From NCBI RefSeq assembly GCF_006861665.1, contig NZ_RKLU01000005.1, positions 111,145 through 145,276 of the forward strand: a DNA stretch of 34,132 bases, in the 5' to 3' direction. Positions 1-8,001 of this stretch are shown in pieces. The notes under the pieces were generated by a model. That model did no database searches and was not told where the DNA came from. It worked only from the letters and a program-made list of their open reading frames with translations. A program made the translations under genes and the position numbers. The stretch's first letter is position 1. Each line of letters opens with the position of its first letter. This stretch comes from Halonotius terrestris (GTDB lineage Archaea > Halobacteriota > Halobacteria > Halobacteriales > Haloferacaceae).

Positions 1-174
1 GCGAGCTGTGCAATCCTCGGTGGCAGTGCGTACTGGGCAGTGGGCATGATCGGAGCAGCAGAGGGCACAGCTGCTGTGGTTTGTGCGTTGGTGACTGTTG
101 GGACTCGGTTGGCTGCGGTTCTGTACAACTGGAACCTCCCGACAGTACAGACGTTAGGGCTCCGAACCGACTGA
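1..174 (+). CDS. C-terminal fragment of a UPF0126/TRIC-type membrane protein
   Basis: The reading frame is open from the first base and ends at TGA 172-174, giving the last 57 residues of a gene that starts outside the window. The fragment is hydrophobic, with two membrane segments: a Gly/Ala-rich stretch containing GGSAYWAVG, and AAVVCALVTVGTRLAAVLY. It ends in a short polar tail with NWNLP. Two-helix repeats of this kind with a basic and aromatic tail are typical of the UPF0126 (glycine transporter/TRIC channel-like) family, so a small-molecule or ion channel in the cell membrane is the likely role. The family call rests on the C-terminal portion only. It reads toward the minus-strand glycan block and looks unrelated to it. 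Confidence 0.6.
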   Translation, partial: ASCAILGGSAYWAVGMIGAAEGTAAVVCALVTVGTRLAAVLYNWNLPTVQTLGLRTD

Positions 175-185
175 CAAACAGACCG

Positions 186-461
186 CTAGGCGAGGTTCTG
201 GGCTTCGATGGTTTCCCAGATTGACTCGCCTTCTTCGGTGATGCCGTAGACACGGCCCTTCTGTCGCTCCTCGGAGACCAACAGCTCGACGAGGTCGTGA
301 TCGCGCAAGCCTTGAAGCGCACGCGAGACGTGCGTCGTCGGCCGATCGGTGTCGGTGGCGATCCGCGACGGCGTCGCCGGCGAGTCAGCGAGCCGCTGCA
401 GCACCTTCACGCGGTACGACGAGGAGATCACGTAGCTAACCTCGTCCCACTCATCGCTCAT
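186..461 (-). CDS. Winged-helix transcriptional regulator
   Basis: A 91-residue protein with a compact winged helix-turn-helix filling most of its length. An N-terminal helix (residues about 8-25, SYVISSSYRVKVLQRLADSP) is followed by the HTH (about 30-55, SRIATDTDRPTTHVSRALQGL) and a wing with GRVYGITEEG. This architecture is very common among haloarchaeal MarR/ArsR-like regulators, which bind DNA as dimers. It is the last gene of the minus-strand glycan block, and its ATG overlaps the TGA of the HAD phosphatase gene by 4 bp, so it is probably cotranscribed and coupled to it. It could regulate the block; no ligand-binding domain or metal-binding cysteines are present. Confidence 0.85.
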   Translation of the reverse strand: MSDEWDEVSYVISSSYRVKVLQRLADSPATPSRIATDTDRPTTHVSRALQGLRDHDLVELLVSEERQKGRVYGITEEGESIWETIEAQNLA

Positions 462-1165
462 GGTTTCCCCCCGATTTCGCTCCCGGACGCCGCCGACTCG
501 TCGTCGCTGGCGTCGATGGTCGCCGGCAGTTCGTCGAGGCTCCGAATCTCCGCGTCGGGCTCGGATCGTTCATCCGGCGGTTCGATGTCAGCATATCGGC
601 CGCGACGGAGGCGTACGGTCGTCATGCCGAAGGCGTTCGGCACCCGGAAGTCGACACGCGGATCGTCGCCGACGTAGACCGTCGACCACGGCAGCACCGA
701 CAGCGAGTCGAACATTCGCTCGAACACGCGACGGTCCTGTTTCGAGCTATCTATTTTGGGGGTGACGACCACGTCATCGAAGTGGTGGGTGAGCCCAAGC
801 CGATCCAGTTTGGCGTGGCCACCGCGACCGTCCGTAATCAGTCCGAGTCGATACGCCTCGCCCAACTCGGCGAGAACCGCCTCGGTTTCGGGGTACGGCT
901 CCAGCGGCGTCGTACTACTGTGGAAGGCCTCGACAGCCCGAGCCACGAGTCCGTTATCGAGGTCGTGCCGAGCGACGAGCACGCCGAAGGTACCCTCGGT
1001 GATGCCGGATTCGAAGTAGATATCGCGCAACTCCTCGTGGTAGCGGCCACCGGTTTCGGTTTCGATGTAGTCGGCGGCCGCATCGAGGCCGGCCCGTGCG
1101 TAGCGGGCGTAGGGGTACAGCGTGTCGTCCAAGTCGAAACAGACGGCGTGAATGGGAAGGCTCAT
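458..1165 (-). CDS. HAD-superfamily hydrolase (phosphatase-like)
   Basis: A 235-residue HAD hydrolase. Motif I is FDLDDTLYP, with the nucleophile Asp11 and acid/base Asp13. A helical cap domain follows. Then come LITDG (motif II), a Lys in TPKIDSSKQD (motif III) and YVGDDPRVDF (motif IV), so all catalytic motifs look intact. I chose the ATG at 1165 because it overlaps the stop of the upstream ATP-grasp gene by 4 bp (ATGA) and the HAD fold begins immediately; an upstream in-frame extension would run inside the ATP-grasp gene. HAD proteins in glycan loci commonly dephosphorylate sugar phosphates or similar intermediates. The specific substrate cannot be read from the sequence. Confidence 0.88.
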   Translation of the reverse strand: MSLPIHAVCFDLDDTLYPYARYARAGLDAAADYIETETGGRYHEELRDIYFESGITEGTFGVLVARHDLDNGLVARAVEAFHSSTTPLEPYPETEAVLAELGEAYRLGLITDGRGGHAKLDRLGLTHHFDDVVVTPKIDSSKQDRRVFERMFDSLSVLPWSTVYVGDDPRVDFRVPNAFGMTTVRLRRGRYADIEPPDERSEPDAEIRSLDELPATIDASDDESAASGSEIGGKP

Positions 1166-2295
1166 TGCACACCTGCCTGCGGCGGTGCCTCGCGGTCGGC
1201 AGGCTCCGCGCCGACGTGATACGATCGACCGTCCGGCGATCGGAATAGCTCCTGCCAGTAGCGCACCATGTGGGTGCCCCACTGCACGTCGACCGCCGGG
1301 AGCGACTCGCCGAGGGCGTGTTTGACGCCGAGATACGGCATGTTCGCGCCCGCGCCGACGCACATGATGATCGTCCCCGAGACGCGGGGGTTGATTTCGA
1401 TGACTTTCGGCTCGCCGTCGGCGTCGTATTTGAACTGGATGTTGATATTGTACTCTAAGCCGAGCTGCTGGCTGATTTCCGTGGCAGCCGCAATGAGGTC
1501 CTCGCGGCGTTCGACGGTGCCCTCGAAGGAGATGCCGGCCCGCGTTCGCGTTCTGGAGCGCGGGATCACCGGGCCGACGTCCTCGCCCATCGCCAACACG
1601 TCAACGCTGTACTCCTCGCCGGGCAGGTATTCCATGACCGCCAACTCGGGAAACTCCTCGGCCGACGCGAGGATCGGCCGCATCTCGTCAAGCGTCGTCA
1701 CCGCGGTATCGGGTTTCGACTCCAGTAGTCGGGTCAGGCGATCAGTGCTTTCGTCCAGCACCCGAAAGCCGCGCATCCCGCTTGCGACCGGCGGCTTGAA
1801 ACAGACCGGGTTCTCGGGGTAGCCGAGATCTTCGACGGCTGCGACGAACTCGGCTTCGGTGTCGACGCGGCGGTAGTCAGGCGCGGCCGCGAACCCCTCG
1901 CTGTCGAGGAACTCGTAGAGTTGGCCTTTGTCGTTGGCGACGCCGAGAGCCTCCGTTTCGGAGACCATGACCGTCCCCTTGAAGGCGTCGCGATTGGCCG
2001 CCAGGGGCTCGATCTCGGCGGTCGTCAGCGGCAGAATCACGTCGGCGTCGACGTGGTCGGCGATCTCCGCTAACCGCGGGACGAACGCCTCGTCGTCGCC
2101 AGCCGGTACTGTCGCGTGCTCGTCGACGAGCGCGAAGCCGTAGGCCTCGCTGTCCATGTCGACGCCGACGATGTGGAACTCACGTTCATCGGTCGTTCGG
2201 AGACTGCGGATGATCCCCGACGCACCCGGCGCGCCGGCACCCGTGATGAGGACTGTGCAATCGGTATCACCCGATCCCGCTGTGTGGTGGCTCAT
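1162..2295 (-). CDS. ATP-grasp ligase, carbamoyl-phosphate-synthase-like
   Basis: A 377-residue ATP-grasp enzyme. The N-terminal pre-ATP-grasp domain starts with a dinucleotide-like glycine motif (LITGAGAPGASGIIRSL, about residues 15-31). A central ATP-binding region follows, with VCFKPPVASGMRGFRVL as the lysine/glycine-loop segment and YLPGEEYSVDVLAMG as the second nucleotide-binding strand. The metal-binding signature is IEINPRVSGTI (Glu and Asn). This family ligates a carboxylate to an amine, thiol or phosphate through an acyl-phosphate. The gene lies between a GT2 glycosyltransferase and a HAD phosphatase with 4-bp overlaps on both sides, so a role in decorating a glycan or its precursor is inferred. 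The exact substrates are unknown. A second ATP-grasp protein is encoded at 12675-13871. Confidence 0.87.
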   Translation of the reverse strand: MSHHTAGSGDTDCTVLITGAGAPGASGIIRSLRTTDEREFHIVGVDMDSEAYGFALVDEHATVPAGDDEAFVPRLAEIADHVDADVILPLTTAEIEPLAANRDAFKGTVMVSETEALGVANDKGQLYEFLDSEGFAAAPDYRRVDTEAEFVAAVEDLGYPENPVCFKPPVASGMRGFRVLDESTDRLTRLLESKPDTAVTTLDEMRPILASAEEFPELAVMEYLPGEEYSVDVLAMGEDVGPVIPRSRTRTRAGISFEGTVERREDLIAAATEISQQLGLEYNINIQFKYDADGEPKVIEINPRVSGTIIMCVGAGANMPYLGVKHALGESLPAVDVQWGTHMVRYWQELFRSPDGRSYHVGAEPADREAPPQAGVQ

Positions 2296-3461
2296 GAGTC
2301 CTCCACCGCCGGCGAATCAGCCGGCTGATCCTCGGTGAGATCGTCGGTTGGGACGCCGAGAGCAGCGTGCTCGCCGTTCTTGTCAGCCGCGAGCGTCGGC
2401 GGGTCGGCTGCCGACGCGTCGTCCGTTGTCGACTGGGTAGCTGTCGCGTCGTCGACGGTGTCGTCGCCAACATCCGCGTCGTCGGCATCGGGCGCGATGT
2501 GTGCTTCCAGATGCCTGTTGGCGTCCTGATCGCGGACGGTCGCATACAGCAATGTCAGCGTCCCGACGACCGTCGAAAGCAACCATGAACCGCTATCGTC
2601 ATCGCGGCTGAGCAGTGATTTCAGCAGACCGAGGACGCCGAGGCCGGTCACGGCAGTCCCAAGCAGGTACAGCGGCGCGACCGGGTTGTAGCTGGTCATC
2701 AGGTACTTCCGGCGGAGTCGCCAGCCGAAGCTCCGCAACAACATTAGGGAGACACGTGGGATGTACTCCTTGTAGTCGATGTGGCTTTTCCAGCCCTCGG
2801 TGTAGGCGTACTCCGAGGAGCGCGGCACGTCGGCGATCCGCACGTCTGCGGCGTTAAGCCGGACGAGCAGGTCGTTGCAGTAGCCGTAATACTCGTACAT
2901 GCCCTCGATGTCAGTGTCTTCGAGTGCCTGCTGGGAGATCGCGGTGTAGCCGTTCTGGGAGTCCATCGATCCCCAGTAGCCGCTGGCGATTTTGGTCAGA
3001 TACGAGAGGATCACGTTCCCCAGCAGGCGGAACCGTGGCATCTCCGCCCAGTCATCCGGGCGCGCAAAGCGGTTACCCTTGGTGTAGTCGGCGACGCCGT
3101 CGGCGATGGGGTCGAGATATCGCGTTAGTACTCTGGGGTCCATCTGGTCGTCGCCGCCGAGGACGGCTGTCACGTCGATGCCCTCGCTGTGAGCGCGATG
3201 GTAGCCGGTCTTGATCGCGCCGCCGACGCCGCGGTTCTGCTCGTGTTGGATCGGGACGACCAGCTCCTCAAAGTGGCCCTCGTGGGCTGCGTTGCGGGCG
3301 TCGGCGTGGTCGCAGATCTCGCCCCACGTGTCGTCAGTGCTCCCGTCCTCGACGACGTAGGCGCGGTCGATGAACGCCGGCAGGTCGTCGATGACGCTGC
3401 CGACGAAGCCCTCCTCGTTGTAGGCGGGGATAACGACCCCGACGGTCAGCTCCCTATACAT
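2292..3461 (-). CDS. Family 2 glycosyltransferase with C-terminal membrane segments
   Basis: A 389-residue GT2 transferase of the polyprenyl-phosphate/dolichol-phosphate type. The GT-A domain begins VGVVIPAYNEEGFVGSVI (about 8-25). It carries EDGSTDDT around residues 38-45 for nucleotide-sugar binding and a GGDDQMDP metal-binding (DXD-like) segment near 105. Two hydrophobic helices (about 265-310) anchor it in the membrane. The final 75 residues are very acidic and low in complexity (Asp/Ala/Thr-rich), which is unusual for this family and probably disordered. Its stop overlaps the ATP-grasp start by 4 bp. It probably transfers a sugar to a lipid carrier or growing glycan on the cytoplasmic face; donor and acceptor are not predictable. 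Confidence 0.88.
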   Translation of the reverse strand: MYRELTVGVVIPAYNEEGFVGSVIDDLPAFIDRAYVVEDGSTDDTWGEICDHADARNAAHEGHFEELVVPIQHEQNRGVGGAIKTGYHRAHSEGIDVTAVLGGDDQMDPRVLTRYLDPIADGVADYTKGNRFARPDDWAEMPRFRLLGNVILSYLTKIASGYWGSMDSQNGYTAISQQALEDTDIEGMYEYYGYCNDLLVRLNAADVRIADVPRSSEYAYTEGWKSHIDYKEYIPRVSLMLLRSFGWRLRRKYLMTSYNPVAPLYLLGTAVTGLGVLGLLKSLLSRDDDSGSWLLSTVVGTLTLLYATVRDQDANRHLEAHIAPDADDADVGDDTVDDATATQSTTDDASAADPPTLAADKNGEHAALGVPTDDLTEDQPADSPAVEDS

Positions 3462-3524
3462 GGGCGGCTCCCGCGGTGATACGTGTCGGCTGTCGGTTCG
3501 GTCGTTGGTTGAATCGTAGTCTCA

Positions 3525-4271
3525 TTATGCTGTTTCTCCGTCGATGAACTGCTCGCGGGTGGTGCGGTCGGCGTGCCCACAGGCCGCCTCGGTCGCCTGC
3601 GCGACGCGCTCGGCGAAGGTGGCGTCGCTGCGTCCCCACAGCCCGGGATGGGTGAGCACCTGTGCGGTATCAGGGAAGTCGTCAACGTCGGGCGAGTTAT
3701 TCCGCCATCGCTGGCTGGAGTCGGCGACGTAGCCGATTTCGTCCAGCAGAGCCGACTCGTAGGTGCTCCGGAAGGCGTCGAACTCACGGTTGAGCACCCA
3801 CGTCGGCGGCCGGTGGAACGACACCGTCTCGCTCGGCGAGACGATGGTTTCCAGCATCGACTGCTCCTCGCGGACGCGTGCCTCGATGTCGCCGGTCGCC
3901 GGCGGCTCGTCGGCCGGCCAGTACTCGTGGGTGCTGAAATGGAGAGCCACGTCGTGGCCGAGTGATTCGATCTCCCGGAGTGCCGCCCGGTGGGTCGCCT
4001 CGTGTGGGTTGTACAACGACGACGTGAGCAACACGCAGTACGTCGCCTCGATTCCGAGGTCTGCCTCGATGTGGGCCATCGTGACGGCCGCATCGACTGA
4101 GAGGTCCATATCGTGCCGGAGGACGATGTCGCCGTAGCCGATGGACGCCGAAAACGGCCGGAACCGGTAGCCGTTGGCGCGGAGCTCCTGGAGGAACTTC
4201 CGGTACCACCGATAGGTGAACGCCATCTCGCCGGACGGGCCGGTGTCTTGCTCAGTGAGTCGTTCAGCCAT
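3525..4271 (-). CDS. Polysaccharide deacetylase-like protein
   Basis: A 248-residue protein resembling NodB/polysaccharide-deacetylase-fold proteins. The metal-binding-like motif RHDMDLS (His53-Asp54-Met55-Asp56) sits on an early strand. LHFSTHEYW supplies His111 and His115, matching the family's HxxxH-type metal ligands, and SFHRPPTW resembles the catalytic RPP segment. Family members remove N-acetyl or other acyl groups from amino sugars with a bound divalent metal. I chose the ATG at 4271 rather than an upstream TTG at 4328 because a TATA-like box lies about 30 bp before it and the upstream codons look unstructured. A 63-bp gap separates it from the GT2 gene. Deacetylation of a glycan precursor is the likely role. 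Confidence 0.75.
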   Translation of the reverse strand: MAERLTEQDTGPSGEMAFTYRWYRKFLQELRANGYRFRPFSASIGYGDIVLRHDMDLSVDAAVTMAHIEADLGIEATYCVLLTSSLYNPHEATHRAALREIESLGHDVALHFSTHEYWPADEPPATGDIEARVREEQSMLETIVSPSETVSFHRPPTWVLNREFDAFRSTYESALLDEIGYVADSSQRWRNNSPDVDDFPDTAQVLTHPGLWGRSDATFAERVAQATEAACGHADRTTREQFIDGETA

Positions 4272-4298
4272 GCCACTTTCACGGAGGCGGTAACTGGG

Positions 4299-4312
4299 AG
4301 TAGTAATAGATC
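4299..4312 (-). promoter_or_regulatory. Candidate TATA-like box for the deacetylase gene
   Basis: On the minus strand the sequence reads TCTATTACTACTCC, centred about 33 bp before the ATG at 4271, the spacing expected for a leaderless haloarchaeal promoter. It lies in the 120-bp gap after the DUF457 gene and would allow the second half of the glycan block to be transcribed separately. Confidence 0.35.
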
Positions 4313-4391
4313 GCTTATCGGTGGCCAATGGGTCACTACCTGTCAGTAGCCCGTCCCTGTCGGGTTCGGTTGCGGTCGCTCTGCGTTTCCC

Positions 4392-4988
4392 TCACGATCG
4401 TCCGCGTTCGAGTCGTGTTCGGAGTCGCTCTCCGAGCTGTCCGGGGAGGCCAACTCCCGGCGCGCCATCAGCGAACCAGAGAGCCACCGTTGCCAGCGTG
4501 AGGAGGAGATACGCGACCACCAGCGTCACCGAATCGATCGACAGCAACGACTCGAACAGCTCACCGAAATAGACCAGTCCGCGACCGAGGCCGAGGTCTT
4601 GGTCGTACGGCTCCTGTGCGACGAACGGCCAGAGCACGCGGTCGACGGCTATCGGATCACCGTACCGAAGCGGATTCACCACGTCGCCGACCAGATGTGA
4701 CCAGTAGCCGACGACGAAGCCGGCTCCGAGCGCTCGCCGGTCGGTTCGTACCGCGGCGACGCCGATGAGGAGCCCAAGCGGCACCGCGAACAGTAGCGAG
4801 TGGCCGAGTGCCGAGCCCGTGGTAAAGATGCCGAGGCCCCACGAGAGCGGTTTGTCTATCAGGTCAGGCAGCTGTGTTCCGAAAAGGAGGGCGACGGTTG
4901 GGAGTTCAGCTGGCGGTGCCTGCCCGCGGGCGCGACGCGACAGCGAGTAGGTCAGATACCCCAGTGCCGCGTGTTCCCACGGCCACAT
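4392..4988 (-). CDS. DUF457-type (YdjM-like) integral membrane protein, putative metal-dependent hydrolase
   Basis: A 198-residue membrane protein. It begins MWPWEHAALGYLTYS, the conserved N-terminal His-containing motif of the PF04307/DUF457 family. It continues with FGTQLPDLIDKP (Asp/His-type ligand motif), a HSLLFAVPLGLLIG helix and GYWSHLVGDVVNP (His-Asp motif). About four membrane spans are visible, the last near residues 155-175 (LVVAYLLLTLATVALWF), followed by a basic tail. These proteins are annotated as membrane-bound metal-dependent hydrolases, but their substrates are largely unknown. It sits 11 bp from the aminotransferase stop, so it is probably cotranscribed with the sugar-amination genes. 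It may act on lipid-linked material, which is inference. Confidence 0.85.
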   Translation of the reverse strand: MWPWEHAALGYLTYSLSRRARGQAPPAELPTVALLFGTQLPDLIDKPLSWGLGIFTTGSALGHSLLFAVPLGLLIGVAAVRTDRRALGAGFVVGYWSHLVGDVVNPLRYGDPIAVDRVLWPFVAQEPYDQDLGLGRGLVYFGELFESLLSIDSVTLVVAYLLLTLATVALWFADGAPGVGLPGQLGERLRTRLERGRS

Positions 4989-4999
4989 TCAGGAGCCTC

Positions 5000-6094
5000 T
5001 CATGCCCGGAGCTGGGTCACCGCACCGCGGGTCGCCTCAACGATCCGATCGAGCTCCGTCTCGGTCAGGTTGGGATGCACCGGCAGCGACAACACCTCGT
5101 CGGCGGCCGCTTCCGCGACCGGCGCGTCAGCGTCGTACCCGTCGTAGGCGGCCAGTTCGTGGATCGGCGTCGGATAATACACCCCCGAATCGACGCCGTT
5201 GTCAGCGAGGTGCGCTTGCAGCCGCTCGCGGTCGGGCACGCGAACCGTGTACTGGTGATAGGCGTGTTCAACCCCGTCGGGAGCGTTGGGGGTAGTGAGC
5301 CCATCGATATCGCTCAGTTCGTCAGTCAACCGCTGGGCGTTGGCGCGACGGCTGGCGACCCACTCGGGCAGGCGGTCGAGTTGGACGCGGCCGATGGCGG
5401 CCGCGAGACTCGTCATCCGGAAGTTGTGGCCCACGCGCTCGTGGGCGTAGCCGCCGTCGCTACCGCGGCCGTGATTGCAGAAACTCGCCGCCCGATCGGC
5501 GACTGCTTCGCGGTCGGTGAGGATCATCCCACCTTCACCGGTCGTCATGTTCTTCGTCGGGTAAAACGAGAAGGCCGCGGCATCGCCGAACGTGCCGACC
5601 GCGTCGCCGTCGACGGTCGCCCCGTGGGCTTGGGCGGCGTCCTCAACGAGCGGTATCCCTGCGTCGTCGGCAATGTCGCGGAGTGCGGCGACGTCAGCAG
5701 GCAGTCCGTAGAGATGCACCGCCAGTATCGCGTCGGCGTCGGCCTTGCGGACGGCACGCTCGGTCGCGGCCGGATCGAGATTGTACGTCTCGGGGTCGAT
5801 ATCGGCGAAGACCGGCCGCGCGCCGGCCAGCCGGATCGCGTTCGCGCTGGCGACGAACGACAGCGGCGTCGTGACGACGCGGTCGCCCGCGCCGATGTCG
5901 AGGGCTTCCAGCGCGGCGTGCAGCGCGGTCGTCCCGTTGGAGGTGGCGACGGCGTGGCCGGCCCCGCAGTAGTCGGCGAACTCCGCCTCGAACGCTCTGA
6001 CTTCGGGGCCGTCGGCGACCATCCCGCTTTCGAGTACGTCGTCGACGGCGTCGATCTCGTCGGGGCCGAACGTTGGGTTTGCGAGCGGGATCAT
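5000..6094 (-). CDS. DegT/DnrJ/EryC1/StrS-family sugar aminotransferase (WbpE-like)
   Basis: A 364-residue PLP-dependent aminotransferase of the usual length. It starts IPLANPTFGPDEIDAV, typical of nucleotide-sugar aminotransferases. It has the phosphate-binding SNGTTALHA (about 52-60), the PLP-ring motif EDAAQAHG with Asp152 and Gln155, and the Schiff-base lysine Lys181 in FSFYPTKN followed by TGEGGM. The active site therefore looks complete. The ATG overlaps the acetyltransferase stop by 4 bp. Aminotransferase plus hexapeptide acetyltransferase is the standard pair that makes an N-acetylated amino sugar nucleotide. With the Gfo/Idh/MocA dehydrogenase and the WbpA-like dehydrogenase elsewhere in the window, a 3-keto to 3-amino uronic-acid step is the best guess. 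Confidence 0.92.
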   Translation of the reverse strand: MIPLANPTFGPDEIDAVDDVLESGMVADGPEVRAFEAEFADYCGAGHAVATSNGTTALHAALEALDIGAGDRVVTTPLSFVASANAIRLAGARPVFADIDPETYNLDPAATERAVRKADADAILAVHLYGLPADVAALRDIADDAGIPLVEDAAQAHGATVDGDAVGTFGDAAAFSFYPTKNMTTGEGGMILTDREAVADRAASFCNHGRGSDGGYAHERVGHNFRMTSLAAAIGRVQLDRLPEWVASRRANAQRLTDELSDIDGLTTPNAPDGVEHAYHQYTVRVPDRERLQAHLADNGVDSGVYYPTPIHELAAYDGYDADAPVAEAAADEVLSLPVHPNLTETELDRIVEATRGAVTQLRA

Positions 6095-6675
6095 GCGATG
6101 ACGTTCTCTCCCTTGAGCTCCTCCGGCAGCGGGCGGTGGTTCGCGGGGACGCCCATCGCCAACATCCCCGGCGGCACGTCCTCGCTGACGACCGCGCCCG
6201 CGGCGATAAACGCGTTCTCACCGACGGTAACGCCCGGGAGGATCGTCGCGTTCGCGCCGACGGAGACGCCGTCCCGTAGCGTCGGCCCCTCAAGATCCTC
6301 GTCACGCCGAAGCGGATAGGGGTCGTTCGTCAGCACGGCGTTCGGCCCACAGAAGACGCGATCGCCGAGTTCGGTCTCCGGCGGGACGTAGACGCCGGTC
6401 TGGATGCTGACGTTGTCGCCGACCGTCACCGAGCCATCGAGGACCGATTTCGTCCCGAGAATCACGTCGTCGCCGACGATCGTGTGTTCGCGGACGAGCG
6501 CGTCGTGGCCGGTGGTAAATCCGCGGCCGAGATCAACGTCCGCGTAGATCTTCGTGCCGGATCTGATTCGTGCGTCCGCGCCGATCAACGTCGGGCCAAC
6601 GTCGTCGGCGTACTGGTAGCCGACAGTCGCACCGTCGTCAACCGTCGGGTTCGCGCCGAAGACGACGCGGCTCAT
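6091..6675 (-). CDS. Left-handed beta-helix (hexapeptide) N-acetyltransferase, WbpD-like
   Basis: A 194-residue acyltransferase built of hexapeptide repeats (for example IGADARIRSGTKIYADVDLG and VGDNVSIQTGVYVPPETELG). It has a PNAVLTNDPYPLRR loop, VSVGANATILPGVTVGENAFIAAGAVVSEDVPPG and a GVPANHRP tail. This order, including the Asn-Asp-containing loop, matches sugar N-acetyltransferases such as WlbB/WbpD that acetylate an amino sugar nucleotide with acetyl-CoA as a trimer. I chose the ATG at 6675 because a strong Shine-Dalgarno GAGGTG lies 5 nt before it; a GTG two codons upstream would overlap that site. It is the first gene of the minus-strand block and overlaps the aminotransferase start. 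Confidence 0.9.
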   Translation of the reverse strand: MSRVVFGANPTVDDGATVGYQYADDVGPTLIGADARIRSGTKIYADVDLGRGFTTGHDALVREHTIVGDDVILGTKSVLDGSVTVGDNVSIQTGVYVPPETELGDRVFCGPNAVLTNDPYPLRRDEDLEGPTLRDGVSVGANATILPGVTVGENAFIAAGAVVSEDVPPGMLAMGVPANHRPLPEELKGENVIA

Positions 6676-6767
6676 TCGCACACCTCAACGCCGAGGGGCA
6701 GTCGGCCCCTCGCGCAACCTCGCTCGTCCGGCCACCCGATCCACGCGCTCCGTGTGGCACCAGTAAG

Positions 6768-6782
6768 TAGTGGTATATCCAT
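6768..6782 (-). promoter_or_regulatory. Candidate promoter of the glycan block
   Basis: On the minus strand the sequence is ATGGATATACCACTA, with a TATA-like ATATACC about 95-105 bp before the acetyltransferase ATG, next to GATACCAA. A start about 25 bp downstream would leave a leader of roughly 70 nt, consistent with the Shine-Dalgarno of the first gene. There are two direct GGTAT copies 12 bp apart on the plus strand. Confidence 0.35.
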
Positions 6783-6846
6783 TGGTATCTCCGTGTTTCG
6801 CGGGGGTGAACGGGGGCCCGCTACGGGAGGGACGTTCGGCTGAAGC

Positions 6847-6896
6847 GGGCTTTGTTATAGATCGCTTTCAGCGAATCATCGCCTCGCTTTCAGCGA
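6847..6896 (-). repeat. Regulatory element: TATA-like box plus two 13-bp palindromes
   Basis: Positions 6847-6863 read GATCTATAACAAAGCCC on the minus strand, and the same 17 bases recur exactly at 9018-9034. Beside it are two copies of TCGCTTTCAGCGA (6862-6874 and 6884-6896), each an inverted repeat with 5-bp arms, 22 bp apart or two helical turns. A diverged copy of the box and one palindrome lies at 7931-7959. This looks like a promoter or operator module. Confidence 0.45.
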
Positions 6897-6967
6897 CGAA
6901 CTGAATCGGTACAGGAACAATCGGTTCGGTGTTCGACACAACGGTCGATTCCTCTCCGGGTCCGACA

Positions 6968-7681
6968 TCAATCGGCTCTGTGGGTCCAAACGAACGCACC
7001 GAGCCCGTAGGCCACAAACACGATAACAAGACAGCCGACGGTCCCGTCGATCACGGGGAGCGGTGTCATCGGATCGACGAGCAGTGCGGTTCCGAGCGCG
7101 GCTGCCCCACCCACCGAAAGGATCGTGGAGTAGCGGTACCAGTCGGGTTCAGCACCCGGGGCCGCGGTTTCGAGGTAGTCGTACACTGCGTCCGTATTGG
7201 CTGCGCGTGCGACGGTCCCGCGGGACTTGTTGAACTCGATAACGTCCATGCTGTCCATCTTCGGGAGGTGACACTGGTAGAGGCCGACATAGACACACTT
7301 GCGCTCGCTGGAGGTGAGCTGTTCGATCGGCTTGTCGTTCTCCAACGCGGCGATCCGCTCGGCGAGATCGCTCAGCGAGAGCTTGTCGTCGGTCTGCTTG
7401 AGCATCCCCAACACGCGGCGACGACGCTCGTTTTTCAGGACAGCGAACACCTGATCCAGCGGCAACGAGGCGTCGGCCATATCGTCCGCTCCCGGTTCGG
7501 CCGCGGAAGCGGCTGTCATCGCAGCCAACGTCTCCGTGTCGTCGGTTGGTTTCGTGATGCTCGTCCATGGGACGACGCTACCGTTCTCACTCGATCCGTC
7601 GGTATCGGCGTCGGTCGCCGCCTGTGCGTCGTGGTCAGTTACTGGTTCCGCCGTGTCGGTGCCCGTCTCACTTTGTGGCAT
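6968..7681 (-). CDS. DUF7344-type winged-helix protein with C-terminal membrane segments
   Basis: A 237-residue protein with three parts. Residues 1-75 are acidic and low in complexity (probably disordered). Residues about 75-170 form a winged helix starting LPLDQVFAVLKNERRRRVLGML and containing LSLSDLAERIAALEND and YVGLYQCHLPKMDSMDVIEFN. Residues about 180-230 form two membrane helices. Proteins of this design are common in haloarchaea and are annotated DUF7344; they are thought to be regulators, but I know of no defined target. It is closely similar to the protein encoded at 8002-8655 and more distantly to that at 9258-9818. The gene stands alone, with its own 5' region. A membrane-tethered DNA-binding regulator is inferred. 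Confidence 0.85.
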   Translation of the reverse strand: MPQSETGTDTAEPVTDHDAQAATDADTDGSSENGSVVPWTSITKPTDDTETLAAMTAASAAEPGADDMADASLPLDQVFAVLKNERRRRVLGMLKQTDDKLSLSDLAERIAALENDKPIEQLTSSERKCVYVGLYQCHLPKMDSMDVIEFNKSRGTVARAANTDAVYDYLETAAPGAEPDWYRYSTILSVGGAAALGTALLVDPMTPLPVIDGTVGCLVIVFVAYGLGAFVWTHRAD

Positions 7682-8001
7682 ACTGGTCTTCCTGTGTGTG
7701 TCGTTCGGGGTCGTTGGTTATGCATCCGTAGTCGTTGGGGTTGTAACTCCGGATCGGCAGGCGAATGCCCGGCAGCCGTATCTGCTTAACTCAATGTCAG
7801 GAAGGAAATCAACTCGTTGCATGGTTCATAATGTCTTTAATATCATCAGTACCGTAACCGTGCAAGCATCGTTCCCGTCTTCCTCCCGGTTACGGGTCGG
7901 CCAATGGGCTGACTGAACCGAGGCTACTAGCAGGGGTTGTCATGGATCGTCTTCAGCGAGAAAACCGCACGCCACATGAATTGGCTACTGTGGTAATCGA
8001 A
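7682..8001 (-). promoter_or_regulatory. 320-bp intergenic region with promoter elements for the 7681 gene
   Basis: No gene is visible. On the minus strand there is a TATA-like GATATTAAAGAC near 7835-7846 and a weak Shine-Dalgarno (AGGAAG) just before the ATG. At 7931-7959 a diverged copy of the repeated element is present (GATCCATGACAACCCC preceded by TCGCTGAAGACGA). The stretch immediately after the 8002-8655 gene is recognisably similar to that after the 6968-7681 gene, so the duplication included flanking DNA. Confidence 0.4.

Noticed and set aside
1166-1363. N-terminal extension of the HAD gene
   Set aside because: It would add a basic, unstructured sequence overlapping the ATP-grasp gene; the ATG at 1165 gives an ATGA junction and a normal HAD start.
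4874-6319. A 481-codon plus-strand frame opposite the aminotransferase and acetyltransferase genes
   Set aside because: It is the antisense of two clear, overlapping genes, and its composition (Arg/Val/Gly repeats) follows from GC-rich codons in the opposite frame. No family motif.
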